From NCBI GenBank assembly GCA_003454835.1, contig DMTA01000243.1, positions 1-10,856 of the forward strand: a DNA stretch of 10,856 nucleotides, in the 5' to 3' direction. The notes under the pieces are model-generated. The model saw only the letters and a list, made by a program, of their open reading frames with translations, was not told the DNA's origin and did no database searches. The position numbers and the translations under genes are program-made. Shown here one piece after another: positions 1 to 6,493 of the stretch (positions within the stretch are counted from its first letter, which is position 1; every line of letters starts with the position of its first letter). Source of the DNA: Achromobacter sp. (GTDB lineage: Bacteria > Pseudomonadota > Gammaproteobacteria > Burkholderiales > Burkholderiaceae_B).

Positions 1-678
1 GGCGCCGCCTTCCTGCAGCTGCCGCCCCGGCCCGTCCTGTCCAACGCGTCCTCGGGCGTGCCGCGCGCGGCGGGGTTGGTGTCGCTGGCGCTGTTCGCCG
101 CCCTGATGGCGGGACTGCCGCTGTGGGCGCTGGTGTCGGATGGTGCGTTGGCCAGCCAGATCGCCGGCTTCTACCGCGCCGGCGCGCTGGTCTTTGGCGG
201 CGGGCACGTGGTGCTGCCGCTGCTGGAAACCGCGTCCGTTTCTTCCGGGATGGTGTCCAACGCGGATTTCCTGGCCGGCTACGGCGCGGCGCAGGCGATG
301 CCCGGCCCGTTGTTCACCTTTGCGGCTTTCCTGGGCGCCATGTCGTCCGGCCCCTTGTCCGGCTGGGCGGGCGGGCTGACGCTGCTGTGCGTCATCTTCG
401 TGCCAGGCGCCTTGCTGCTCGCCGCGGCGCTGCCATTCTGGGACTCGCTGCGCCGCCGGCCGGGCGTGCGCAACATGGTGGCCGGCGTCAATGCCAGCGT
501 CGTCGGCATCCTGCTCGGCGCGCTGTACGACCCGGTCTGGACCAGCGCGATTCTTGGCAAGGCGGACTTCGGCCTGGCATTGCTGCTGTTCGCGCTGCTG
601 GTCTATGCGCGCTGGTCGCCGGTGTGGGTGGTGCTGCTGGCGGCCTTTAGCGGTTGGTCGCTGGGCTGGCTGGTCTAG
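1..678 (+). CDS. chrA: Chromate transporter ChrA, C-terminal part (5' end outside window)
   Basis: This is the last 225 codons of an inner-membrane chromate exporter of the CHR family, which lowers cytoplasmic chromate. The frame is open to the left edge, so the GTG at 58 is an internal codon and the true start lies outside. Visible family features are FGGGH (193-207), followed by VVLPLLE, and the MPGP motif (298-309) followed by an alternating hydrophobic helix. The rest is almost entirely membrane segments, ending SLGWLV. In the common two-domain form of about 400 residues this would be the second CHR domain; I infer that from length, since the first domain is not visible. The gene converges on the MFS gene, and its TAG (676-678) overlaps that gene's stop. 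No terminator separates them. The family call is secure. The substrate could be another oxyanion. Confidence 0.88.
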   Translation, partial: GAAFLQLPPRPVLSNASSGVPRAAGLVSLALFAALMAGLPLWALVSDGALASQIAGFYRAGALVFGGGHVVLPLLETASVSSGMVSNADFLAGYGAAQAMPGPLFTFAAFLGAMSSGPLSGWAGGLTLLCVIFVPGALLLAAALPFWDSLRRRPGVRNMVAGVNASVVGILLGALYDPVWTSAILGKADFGLALLLFALLVYARWSPVWVVLLAAFSGWSLGWLV

Positions 679-1880
679 CCGTTGTTTGCGCCAAGGCGCC
701 GGCCCAAAGCCGGCGACAACAGCAGCAACGGCGCGACAATCACCGCCCCAATCAACGCCATGGCGGCCTGCGGCGCCATCCCGCTATCGAGCAGCACGGT
801 CGCGATCACCGCCGACCCGCTCATCTGGAACAATCCATACACGGCCGCCGCAGTGCCCGCCCGGTCCGCGAACGGCTCAAGCGCCAGACTCAGCCCCGAT
901 CCCAACGCCAGCGAAAACCCCACGGTCAGCACCGCCACGGGCAGCATGAAAACCCACGCCGACAGCGGCGCCCACAGCCACGCGCCCAGATGCAGGGCCG
1001 ACGCCAGCAGCAACGCCGCCATGCCGACACGCACCATGGTGTAGCGGCCGTACCGCGCGATGAAGGTAGGCGCCAGGAAGAACGCCGCGATGTTGATCGC
1101 CGCATTGCCGCCGAACCAGGCGGAAAATCCCAACTCCGAATACCCGAGCTGCTGCACCAGCACGACGGGCGCGGCCGACACGAACACCAGGATCATGGCC
1201 ATGCCCGCCATGCCGAAGCACGCAAAGTACAGGAACCGGCCGCTGGCAACGATGGGGGCATAGCGGGGCAGGCTGTATAACGCACCCGGGCGGTGCGCCG
1301 GCTTGGCCCGCGTTTCCTCGAAGCGCAGCGCAAGCAGCGACGCCAGTGCCAACGCAAACACGGCCATGAACACGAACGTGCTGCGCCAGCCCGCATGTAG
1401 CGCCAGCACGCCGCCCACCATTGGGGCCAGCGCCGGCACCGTGCACAGCGCGCCATTCAAGTAGCTGTAGACCCGCGCGCCAATGGCCGGACTGAAGCAA
1501 TCGCGCACGGCGGCAAACGCTACCAGCGACGCCGAACACGCGCCCAATCCCTGCACGATGCGGGCGGCGTAAAACACCTCGAGCGACGTGGCCGCCGCCC
1601 CGAGCGCGGATCCCGCCAGATACGCCAGCGCCCCGCACAGCGCCACGGGCCGCCGGCCATAGCGGTCGGCAAGGGGTCCGATCAGCACTTGGCCCAGGCC
1701 GACCGCAAAGATGAACAGCGTGATGCTGGCCTGCAGCGCGCCAATGGGCGCACCAAACGCGTGCGCCATGGCGGGCAGGGAGGGCAGGTAGATGTCGATG
1801 GCCATCGGCGTAAGCGTGACCAGTCCCATCAAAAGACCGATCAGCCAGCGCTGGCCTCGGGGCGTCAGGGCAGACTTCAT
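675..1880 (-). CDS. MFS multidrug efflux transporter, Bcr/CflA type
   Basis: A 401-residue inner-membrane proton-driven drug exporter with about 12 membrane segments. TM1 carries the family signature AIDIYLPSLPAMA (residues 27-39) with Asp29. Motif A, GPLADRYGRRPV (68-79), lies between TM2 and TM3. A motif C-like stretch with APMVGG (152-157) lies in TM5. This matches the Bcr/CflA (drug:H+ antiporter, 12-TMS) group in order and length. I chose the ATG at 1880 because the first membrane helix follows within about 12 residues and the length then fits the family. The frame stays open far upstream, but that extension covers the divergent SelW-like gene and looks like a shadow. An ATG at 1898 is a possible alternative, and neither start has a strong ribosome binding site. 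The gene is divergent from the Rdx gene, and its TAG overlaps the chrA stop within CTAG. The drug substrate cannot be read from the sequence. Confidence 0.9.
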   Translation of the reverse strand: MKSALTPRGQRWLIGLLMGLVTLTPMAIDIYLPSLPAMAHAFGAPIGALQASITLFIFAVGLGQVLIGPLADRYGRRPVALCGALAYLAGSALGAAATSLEVFYAARIVQGLGACSASLVAFAAVRDCFSPAIGARVYSYLNGALCTVPALAPMVGGVLALHAGWRSTFVFMAVFALALASLLALRFEETRAKPAHRPGALYSLPRYAPIVASGRFLYFACFGMAGMAMILVFVSAAPVVLVQQLGYSELGFSAWFGGNAAINIAAFFLAPTFIARYGRYTMVRVGMAALLLASALHLGAWLWAPLSAWVFMLPVAVLTVGFSLALGSGLSLALEPFADRAGTAAAVYGLFQMSGSAVIATVLLDSGMAPQAAMALIGAVIVAPLLLLSPALGRRLGANNG

Positions 1881-1920
1881 TGCAGGCTCTGGGCCCATTG
1901 CAGACCCGGGAAAACCCGAC

Positions 1921-1958
1921 ATTATCCATGATCGTGCGCCGCCGGGCTGGCGTAGAAT
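1921..1958. promoter_or_regulatory. Candidate divergent promoter region, MFS / SelW-like genes
   Basis: The gap of 87 bases between the two divergent starts holds a -10-like element in each direction. On the minus strand GATAAT (1921-1926) would give a leader of about 34 nt for the MFS gene. On the plus strand TAGAAT (1953-1958) lies only 9 bases before the SelW-like ATG, which would make that mRNA nearly leaderless. Neither has a good -35 match at normal spacing, so this is a weak prediction. No clear operator palindrome was seen here. Confidence 0.3.
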
Positions 1959-1967
1959 GCCTTTCCC

Positions 1968-2288
1968 ATGAACCCGCCCGTCTTGCGTCCTCGCATCGTT
2001 ATCCTTTACTGCACGCAGTGCCAGTGGCTGCTGCGCGCCGGCTGGATGGCGCAGGAGCTGCTTTCCACCTTTTCGACCGATCTGGGCGAAGTGGCGCTGC
2101 AGCCCGGCACCGGCGGCATCTTCCAGATCACCTACAACGGCGATCTGATCTGGGACCGCAAGCGCGACGGCGGCTTTCCCGAAGCCAAGATCCTGAAGCA
2201 GCGTGTGCGCGACCGTCTGGACCCAGGCCGCCCGCTCGGACATATCGATGGGCATACCGCCGGCGACGCCTCCGCACCTGAAGGCTGA
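1968..2288 (+). CDS. SelT/SelW/SelH (Rdx) family thioredoxin-like protein
   Basis: A 106-residue cytoplasmic protein of the Rdx family, the bacterial Cys-containing relatives of selenoprotein W. After a short lead comes a beta strand, IVILYCTQC, with the redox motif Cys15-Thr-Gln-Cys18. The second Cys stands where eukaryotic SelW-type proteins often have selenocysteine in a CxxU motif. Further family signs are GIFQITYNGDLIWDRK (50-65), GGFPEAKILKQRVRD (68-82) and DPGRPLGH (85-92). A thioredoxin-like fold and a role in thiol redox are known or inferred for the family; the substrate is unknown. The start has no Shine-Dalgarno sequence, fitting the near-leaderless promoter proposed upstream. The gene lies 148 bases before an AhpD-like gene on the same strand, but no promoter or terminator between them is clear enough to say whether they are co-transcribed. 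Confidence 0.88.
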   Translation: MNPPVLRPRIVILYCTQCQWLLRAGWMAQELLSTFSTDLGEVALQPGTGGIFQITYNGDLIWDRKRDGGFPEAKILKQRVRDRLDPGRPLGHIDGHTAGDASAPEG

Positions 2289-2436
2289 ATCTGCCCGGGG
2301 AAAAGGTGAGCCATGCGTCGGCCTGGACGTCGACGCCGCCATCATGGACCAGTCAATACGCCAATTCTTGGATCTGTCGCGCCGGCATCGGCACGCGTAA
2401 TGTTGCGGTCATCAACCACAGCAGCAAGGAATTGGA

Positions 2437-2883
2437 ATGACCCGCCTGAACTGGCAAGAAACCGCACCCGATGGCGCGAAAGCCCTCTTTGGCATCCACC
2501 ACTACGTCACACAGCGCACGGCGCTTCCGGCGGAACTCGTGCATCTCGTGTTCCTGCGCGTTTCGCAGATCAATGGCTGCGCGCACTGCATCGACCTGCA
2601 CACGCGTGACCTGCGCAAAACCATGTCGGTCGACAAGATCACGCTGGTGCCGGTGTGGGACGAAGTGCACCACCTGTTCTCCGACCAGGAACGCGCCGCG
2701 TTGGCGTGGGCAGAGGAAGTGACCCGCGTGAGCGAAACCCACGCGTCGGACGAAGCCTACGCCGCCGCCTCGGCCGCGTTCGCACCTAAGGACCTGGTCG
2801 ACCTCACGATCGCGATCGCTGCCATGAACGCGTTCAATCGGTTGGGCGTTCCCTTCCGGGTTCCCGTCGCAGCCAAAGCGTGA
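2437..2883 (+). CDS. AhpD-like / carboxymuconolactone decarboxylase family protein
   Basis: A 148-residue all-helical protein of the AhpD-like group in the CMD family. The core is LRVSQINGCAHCIDLHTRDLR (residues 40-60), with the redox pair Cys48 and Cys51 and His55 four residues on, as in alkylhydroperoxidase AhpD. Proteins of this group are usually annotated as peroxide-reducing; the real electron donor and substrate cannot be told here. In M. tuberculosis AhpD, as I recall, the proton-relay Glu lies 12 residues before the first Cys. Here that position is His36, with Glu33 nearby, so the proton path may differ. The start is supported by AAGGA (2426-2430) six bases upstream. The C-terminal half (WAEEVTRVSETHASDEAY) is typical of the single-domain version. 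It sits downstream of the Rdx gene and converges on tctA. Confidence 0.9.
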   Translation: MTRLNWQETAPDGAKALFGIHHYVTQRTALPAELVHLVFLRVSQINGCAHCIDLHTRDLRKTMSVDKITLVPVWDEVHHLFSDQERAALAWAEEVTRVSETHASDEAYAAASAAFAPKDLVDLTIAIAAMNAFNRLGVPFRVPVAAKA

Positions 2884-2940
2884 CGGTCCGCAGAACGCCA
2901 ATCACACCCGCGCGGCGTTCCAGGTCAGCCAGCGATACGC

Positions 2941-2970
2941 AAAAAAAGGCCGGTCCTTGCGAGACCGGCC
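2941..2970 (-). terminator. Intrinsic terminator of tctBA
   Basis: A perfect 8-bp stem, GGCCGGTC (2948-2955) with GACCGGCC (2963-2970), closes a 7-base loop. Read on the minus strand it is followed at once by seven T (A-run 2941-2947). It lies 32 bases after the tctA stop. There is no T-run on the plus-strand side, so it should act only on tctBA transcripts. Confidence 0.9.
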
Positions 2971-3002
2971 AAAGCAGCACTACCCCGAAACTTGCTTTGC
3001 AG

Positions 3003-4529
3003 TTACGCAGCAGACTCCGCGTGCTTGAGCGCTTCGCGCGCCTTGCGCTGACGCAGAGCCGACACCGCGAGCAACGCGATCAGTCCCACGCACGCCAGGA
3101 TGAAGCCCAGGCTGATGGGCCGCGTCACGAAGATCGACAGTTCACCGCGCGACAGCAGCAGGGCGCGGCGGAAGTTCTCTTCCACCATGGGCCCGAGCAC
3201 AAAGCCCAGCAGCAGCGGCGCCGGTTCAAACCGCAGCCGGATCAGCGCGTAACCCGCGGCGCCGAACACGGTCACCATCCCCACATCGAACAGGTTGTTG
3301 TTCGTGCTGTAGACCCCCACGCAGACAAAGAACAGCGCGGCAGGGAACAGATAGCGGAAGGGAACGGTCAACAGGCGCACCCACATGCCGATCAGCGGCA
3401 GGTTCAAGAGCAGCAGCAGCACGTTGCCGACCCAGAAGCTGGCGATCAGCCCCCAGAACATGTCGGCGTGTTCGATCATCATCTGCGGACCCGGCTGGAT
3501 GCCGTGGATGATGAGCGCGCCCAGCATCAGCGCCATGACCGGATCGCCAGGGATGCCCAGGCTCATGGTCGGAATGAAGCTGGTCTGCGTCGAGGCGCTG
3601 GTGGCCGCTTCCGGACCGGCGATGCCTTCGATGGCGCCGCGGCCGAAACGGCGCGGTTCCTTTGCCACCTTCTTTTCCGTTGCGTACGAAATGAACGACG
3701 CAATGGTCGGACCCGTGCCCGGCAGGATGCCGAACGCCGCGCCGATGGCCGTGCCGCGCACCAGCGCGCCGCGCGACTGCTTGATGTCGCCGGCTTCCGG
3801 ACGCATGGACTTCAGGCTTATCTTCGCTGACGTGACCTTGCTGTCGCCACCGATGCGATTGATGTTTTTCAGGAAGTCCGCCACGCCGAAAAGGCCCATG
3901 GCCAGCGCCACGATCTGCAGGCCGTCGGACAGTTCCAGAATGCCGAAGTGAAAGCGCATCGTGCCCGTGTTGACGTCGGTGCCCACCACGCCCAGCAGCA
4001 GGCCGACTACAACCATCGCCACGCCCTTGATCGCCGATCCCTTGGCCAGCGTGGCGCCGGCCAGCAGGCCCAGCATCATCATCGAAAAGTATTCGGCCGG
4101 ACCGAACTTGAACGCGACGTCAACCAGCAGCGGCGAGAAAAGGATCATCGCCAGAATGCCGACGGACGCGCCGCAGAACGACGAGAACATCAGCATGAAG
4201 AGCGCCGAACCGGCCTTGCCGTTGCGCGCCAGCGGATTGCCGTCCAGACACGCCACCGCATGCGACGCGGTGCCAGGCAGGTTCAGCATGATCGACGTGA
4301 TGCCGCCGCCGTATTGCGAACCGTAATAGATGCCGGACAGCATCACCAGCGCCGCGGTGGGCGTCATCGTGTAGGTCAGCGGCAGCAGGATCGAAATGGC
4401 GGCAAGCACGCCCATGCCCGGCAGCACGCCGATCAGGTTGCCCATGAACACGCCGAAGATGGCCCACATCAGGTTGTCCAGCGCGAACGCGACAGAGAAC
4501 CCGTGCATCAGGTTATTGAAGATTTCCAT
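3003..4529 (-). CDS. tctA: Tripartite tricarboxylate transporter large permease TctA
   Basis: A 508-residue inner-membrane protein, the large subunit of a TTT-family carboxylate importer. It works with the small membrane subunit TctB and a periplasmic binding protein. The two halves repeat a loop motif: IGVLPGMG (33-40) in the first and FGILPGTGPTIASF (266-279) in the second. Other conserved stretches are LPGTASHAVACLDG (84-97), EGIAGPEAATSAS (301-313) and SLGIPGDPVMALMLGAL (323-339). Length and motif order are those of an intact TctA. Its ATG follows the tctB stop by three bases, so the genes are translationally linked. GGGG about 8 bases upstream may serve as the ribosome binding site. Transcription ends at the terminator 32 bases downstream. 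Citrate or another di- or tricarboxylate is the likely cargo; the sequence does not decide which. Confidence 0.96.
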   Translation of the reverse strand: MEIFNNLMHGFSVAFALDNLMWAIFGVFMGNLIGVLPGMGVLAAISILLPLTYTMTPTAALVMLSGIYYGSQYGGGITSIMLNLPGTASHAVACLDGNPLARNGKAGSALFMLMFSSFCGASVGILAMILFSPLLVDVAFKFGPAEYFSMMMLGLLAGATLAKGSAIKGVAMVVVGLLLGVVGTDVNTGTMRFHFGILELSDGLQIVALAMGLFGVADFLKNINRIGGDSKVTSAKISLKSMRPEAGDIKQSRGALVRGTAIGAAFGILPGTGPTIASFISYATEKKVAKEPRRFGRGAIEGIAGPEAATSASTQTSFIPTMSLGIPGDPVMALMLGALIIHGIQPGPQMMIEHADMFWGLIASFWVGNVLLLLLNLPLIGMWVRLLTVPFRYLFPAALFFVCVGVYSTNNNLFDVGMVTVFGAAGYALIRLRFEPAPLLLGFVLGPMVEENFRRALLLSRGELSIFVTRPISLGFILACVGLIALLAVSALRQRKAREALKHAESAA

Positions 4530-4532
4530 GGA

Positions 4533-5003
4533 TCAACCCCAGCGGAACAACGGAAACTGGAGCTGCAGGGCCCAGGAGAAAACCGCCACGCCAAGCACCG
4601 TGACGCCGGCGGCAAGAATGGCTGCGCTGCGCCAGGTGTGCTGGCGATCGCCCATGGCAGAGATGAAGACCAGCACGAAGGTCGCGGGCACCAGGCCGCC
4701 GAACTTGCCGATCAGAATGAAGGACAGCAACCCGCCGATGATGCAGCCCCAGCCGCGCCACTCGGGCGGCGCCACTTCTTCGGCATCTTCCTCGACAACA
4801 ACGGGCGAGGTCGCCGTCTTGGCAATGGCCAGTCCCAGAAGGACCAGCAGCACGCCCAGGATCGCGGGGAACATGCCCGGACCCATGCGATCAAGGCTTC
4901 CCAATGTGTAGGTTGACGCCTGCGCGATGGCGCCCAGGCCCAGCACGATCATCGTGCCCGCGGCCCACGCCTCGCGCCGTACGGCGCTGCGTTTTGATTG
5001 CAT
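4533..5003 (-). CDS. tctB: Tripartite tricarboxylate transporter small membrane subunit TctB
   Basis: A 156-residue inner-membrane protein with the usual TctB layout of about four to five hydrophobic segments (roughly 13-30, 44-62, 85-117 and 126-147). An acidic cytoplasmic or periplasmic loop, VVVEEDAEEVAPPEW (68-82), separates the first pair from the rest. The GPGMFPAILG stretch (41-50) is the family's GPGxFP-type motif. A good ribosome binding site, GGGAGGA (complement of 5011-5017), lies seven bases before the ATG. It is the first gene of a tctB-tctA pair with a three-base gap. No tctC/bug binding-protein gene is upstream: the next gene is an unrelated DUF1348 protein after 236 bases. The pair must therefore use a binding protein encoded elsewhere, or have lost its own. 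Confidence 0.93.
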   Translation of the reverse strand: MQSKRSAVRREAWAAGTMIVLGLGAIAQASTYTLGSLDRMGPGMFPAILGVLLVLLGLAIAKTATSPVVVEEDAEEVAPPEWRGWGCIIGGLLSFILIGKFGGLVPATFVLVFISAMGDRQHTWRSAAILAAGVTVLGVAVFSWALQLQFPLFRWG

Positions 5004-5031
5004 GGTCTTTTCCTCCCGTTGTTGTGCTTAT

Positions 5032-5048
5032 GTCTGACTGCGGTCTGA
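5032..5048. promoter_or_regulatory. Direct repeat upstream of tctB, possible regulator site
   Basis: GTCTGA occurs at 5032-5037 and again at 5043-5048, exactly 11 bases (one helical turn) apart. It lies 29-45 bases upstream of the tctB start. Such spacing is common for response-regulator dimers, and tct operons in other bacteria are controlled by the TctD-TctE two-component system. No such regulator gene is in this window, and no convincing -35/-10 pair was found here, so the link is only suggestive. Confidence 0.25.
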
Positions 5049-5196
5049 ACAAAAGCTGACACTGCAATGAATGCGGGAGTCTAAAAATCCAAACTTCCGT
5101 TCACCTTTCAAGGCGCGCGAAAGTTGCGCGGGGGAGTGCGTATCGCAACGAAACCGGGGGAAATCCCTAGGCCTTTTTCAAACGAAAGGCGGGCGT

Positions 5197-5223
5197 TGCG
5201 CGCATGTGGATCACATGCGCGCA
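5197..5223. repeat. Long perfect inverted repeat (12-bp arms, 3-base spacer)
   Basis: TGCGCGCATGTG (5197-5208) and CACATGCGCGCA (5212-5223) are perfect inverted copies around GAT. The element begins 17 bases after the stop of the DUF1348 gene, and its far side is about 190 bases upstream of tctB. As RNA it would form a very stable hairpin, but no T-run follows on either strand. A weaker pair, GCCTTT (5171-5176) with AAAGGC (5185-5190), lies just beyond it. It may be a 3'-end-stabilising or Rho-assisted end of the DUF1348 transcript, or a protein-binding site. The symmetry is certain; the function is not. Confidence 0.6.
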
Positions 5224-5239
5224 TGGGCATCGACAGGCA

Positions 5240-5719
5240 CTACAGGCCCAGTTCGGACAGTCCCGGATGATCGTCGGGACGCCGTCCCAGCGGCCAGTGG
5301 TATTTGCGGTCCGCTTCCTTGATCGGCATGTCGTTGATGCACGCGTAGCGGTTGATCATCAGACCGTCTTCACCGAACTCCCAGTTCTCGTTGCCGTACG
5401 AACGGAACCAGTTGCCCGAATCGTCATGCCATTCGTAGGCATAGCGCACCGCGATGCGGTTGCCGTTATAGGCCCACAGTTCCTTGATCAGGCGGTAGTC
5501 CAGCTCGCGCGCCCATTTGCGCGCCAGAAACGCGCGCGCTTCCTCGCGATTCGTTGCGAACTCGGCGCGGTTGCGCCAGTGGGTGTCCAGACTGTAGGCC
5601 AGCGAAACCTTGTCGGGATCGCGGCTGTTCCAGCCGTCTTCGGCCAGGCGGACTTTCTGAATGGCGCTCTCGCGCGTGAACGGAGCGAGGGGCGGGCGGA
5701 CTTCGGAGGGGGTCGTCAT
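5240..5719 (-). CDS. DUF1348 / SnoaL-like (NTF2-fold) family protein
   Basis: A 159-residue soluble protein that I recognise as the DUF1348 type of NTF2/SnoaL-like fold. Characteristic stretches are [16 protein letters not shown] (8-23), [13 protein letters not shown] (26-38), THWRNRAEF (46-54), [20 protein letters not shown] (76-95), [15 protein letters not shown] (105-119) and [17 protein letters not shown] (137-153). Members are small single-domain proteins of about 150-160 residues with no firmly known reaction; the cone-shaped NTF2 fold often binds small hydrophobic ligands. I chose the ATG at 5719 because conserved sequence begins shortly after it and GAGG lies eight bases upstream; the frame is open further but without family sequence. 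It follows the TetR gene by 52 bases on the same strand and is probably co-transcribed with it, hence repressed by it. Confidence 0.85.
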   Translation of the reverse strand: MTTPSEVRPPLAPFTRESAIQKVRLAEDGWNSRDPDKVSLAYSLDTHWRNRAEFATNREEARAFLARKWARELDYRLIKELWAYNGNRIAVRYAYEWHDDSGNWFRSYGNENWEFGEDGLMINRYACINDMPIKEADRKYHWPLGRRPDDHPGLSELGL

Positions 5720-5771
5720 GGCAAGGGCCTCATGGACACGGGGTGAAAAAATGGAAGAGGAGGACGTGGGC

Positions 5772-6350
5772 TCAGTTGTCCGCGTCAAGCAGCGCCTGGG
5801 CGGCGCGTTCGGCGCTGTCGGTGATCGACGCATCGCCTGTGACCATGGCCACGGCAATCGCGCCATCGATCAGCACCAGCAACTGGCGCGCGCGCTCATC
5901 GGCGTTCGGCAGGCCCGCGGCCTGCACCAGCGACAGCACGTGGGCAAGCAGGCGTTCCTTGTGGCGCCGGGCGACCGCGCGGATCGGGCTGTCCGCGTCG
6001 CCGATTTCGCCGGCGGCGTTGATGAACGCGCAACCGTGAAACCCATCCGATGCGAACCATTCGCGCAGCGCATCGAAGACGGACAAAAGGCGCGCGCGCG
6101 GCGAGGACACGCGCGTCGTCGCGTCGATGAACCACTGCATCCAGCGCTCGTCGCGGGCGGTAAGCGCCGCGGCAACCAGGACTTCCTTCGTGCCGTAATG
6201 CTTGTATATGCTCTTGCGCGATACGCCGGAGGTCTTGACGATGAGGTCCATGCCGGTGGCATTGATGCCGCCGCCATAGATCAAATGTTCGGTGGCGCGC
6301 AGCAGCTTTTCCTGCACGTCGGAAGCGGGGGTAAGGGCGGTGTCGGACAT
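5772..6350 (-). CDS. TetR-family transcriptional regulator
   Basis: A 192-residue DNA-binding repressor. The N-terminal helix-turn-helix spans about residues 17-60, with the recognition region [20 protein letters not shown] (34-53), close to the TetR consensus. The C-terminal ligand-binding part is helical and has [12 protein letters not shown] (104-115), including Cys107, a motif seen in part of the TetR family. The inducer is unknown. The gene lies 52 bases before the DUF1348 gene and likely shares its transcript. Two operator-like palindromes flank and overlap its own promoter, so autorepression is likely. The bases before the ATG at 6350 contain no Shine-Dalgarno sequence (TTCTCCAT precedes it), because the first operator occupies that space. 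Translation may be weak, or start at another codon such as the GTG for Val12. The family call is secure; the start is less so. Confidence 0.92.
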   Translation of the reverse strand: MSDTALTPASDVQEKLLRATEHLIYGGGINATGMDLIVKTSGVSRKSIYKHYGTKEVLVAAALTARDERWMQWFIDATTRVSSPRARLLSVFDALREWFASDGFHGCAFINAAGEIGDADSPIRAVARRHKERLLAHVLSLVQAAGLPNADERARQLLVLIDGAIAVAMVTGDASITDSAERAAQALLDADN

Positions 6351-6352
6351 AT

Positions 6353-6404
6353 GGAGAATGATCGTTCTATCTGCAATGGGCAGATGGTAGAACGATCATT
6401 CTCC
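6353..6404. promoter_or_regulatory. Paired TetR-type operators (17-bp perfect inverted repeat)
   Basis: GGAGAATGATCGTTCTA (6353-6369) and TAGAACGATCATTCTCC (6388-6404) are perfect inverted copies separated by 18 bases. Each arm is itself a near-perfect palindrome of the form AGAAyGATCrTTCT (6355-6368 and 6389-6402) with one mismatched pair. The two centres are 34 bases apart, slightly over three helical turns. This is best read as two separate TetR dimer sites rather than one hairpin. The distal site fills the -35/-10 spacer of the minus-strand promoter. The proximal site lies in the short leader, ending two bases from the TetR start codon. Within the 18-base spacer a second small pair, TCTGC/GCAGA (6370-6374, 6380-6384), is present. 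I infer negative autoregulation by the adjacent TetR protein. Confidence 0.82.
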
Positions 6405-6412
6405 AAAGTCAA
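6384..6412 (-). promoter_or_regulatory. Candidate sigma-70 promoter of the TetR-DUF1348 unit
   Basis: On the minus strand TTGACT (complement of 6407-6412) stands exactly 17 bases before TACCAT (complement of 6384-6389), five and four matches of six to consensus. Transcription would start near 6376, leaving a leader of about 25 nt that is almost wholly the proximal operator. The distal operator lies inside the spacer, the classic position for repression by steric block. Confidence 0.65.
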
Positions 6413-6493
6413 TCAACTGTTGTGTCGTAGCGTGGCCCGCACCATGCGCGTCGGCAATGCGCGAAGCTCTCATGACATCTCCGGTACTCCTGC

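Noticed and set aside
58..60. GTG at 58 as the chrA start
   Set aside because: The frame is open to base 1 and the visible part is only the C-terminal CHR half, so this is an internal codon of a truncated gene.
654..1280. Plus-strand frames opposite the MFS gene
   Set aside because: They are low-complexity Arg/Gln/His-rich sequence antisense to an intact transporter, with no supporting start signals.
1881..2345. N-terminal extension of the MFS protein by 155 codons
   Set aside because: The extension overlaps the SelW-like gene on the opposite strand, has no family similarity, and would put a long soluble segment before TM1. The start at 1880 gives the usual Bcr/CflA length.
2893..2920. GAACGCC/GGCGTTC hairpin as terminator of the AhpD-like gene
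   Set aside because: The 7-bp stem has a 14-base loop and no T-run on the plus strand, so it falls short of an intrinsic terminator.
2880..4916. Two long plus-strand frames (2880-3830 and 3948-4916) opposite tctA and tctB
   Set aside because: Both are antisense to well-recognised transporter genes and encode His/Arg/Gln-rich sequence typical of GC-rich shadows.
5197..5223. Palindrome as a CRP/FNR-type site
   Set aside because: The inner TGTG and CACA are only three bases apart, whereas CRP-type sites need about six, and the symmetry extends much further outward.
5071..5322. Plus-strand frame in the tctB-DUF1348 gap
   Set aside because: It has no ribosome binding site, irregular codon use, and its end is antisense to the conserved C-terminus of the DUF1348 gene.
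6396..6473. 25-codon minus-strand leader peptide upstream of the TetR gene, with a TTGACA-like box further upstream
   Set aside because: It has a possible GGAG but ends inside the operator, lacks a matching -10, and its composition gives no sign of selection. A chance frame is more likely.
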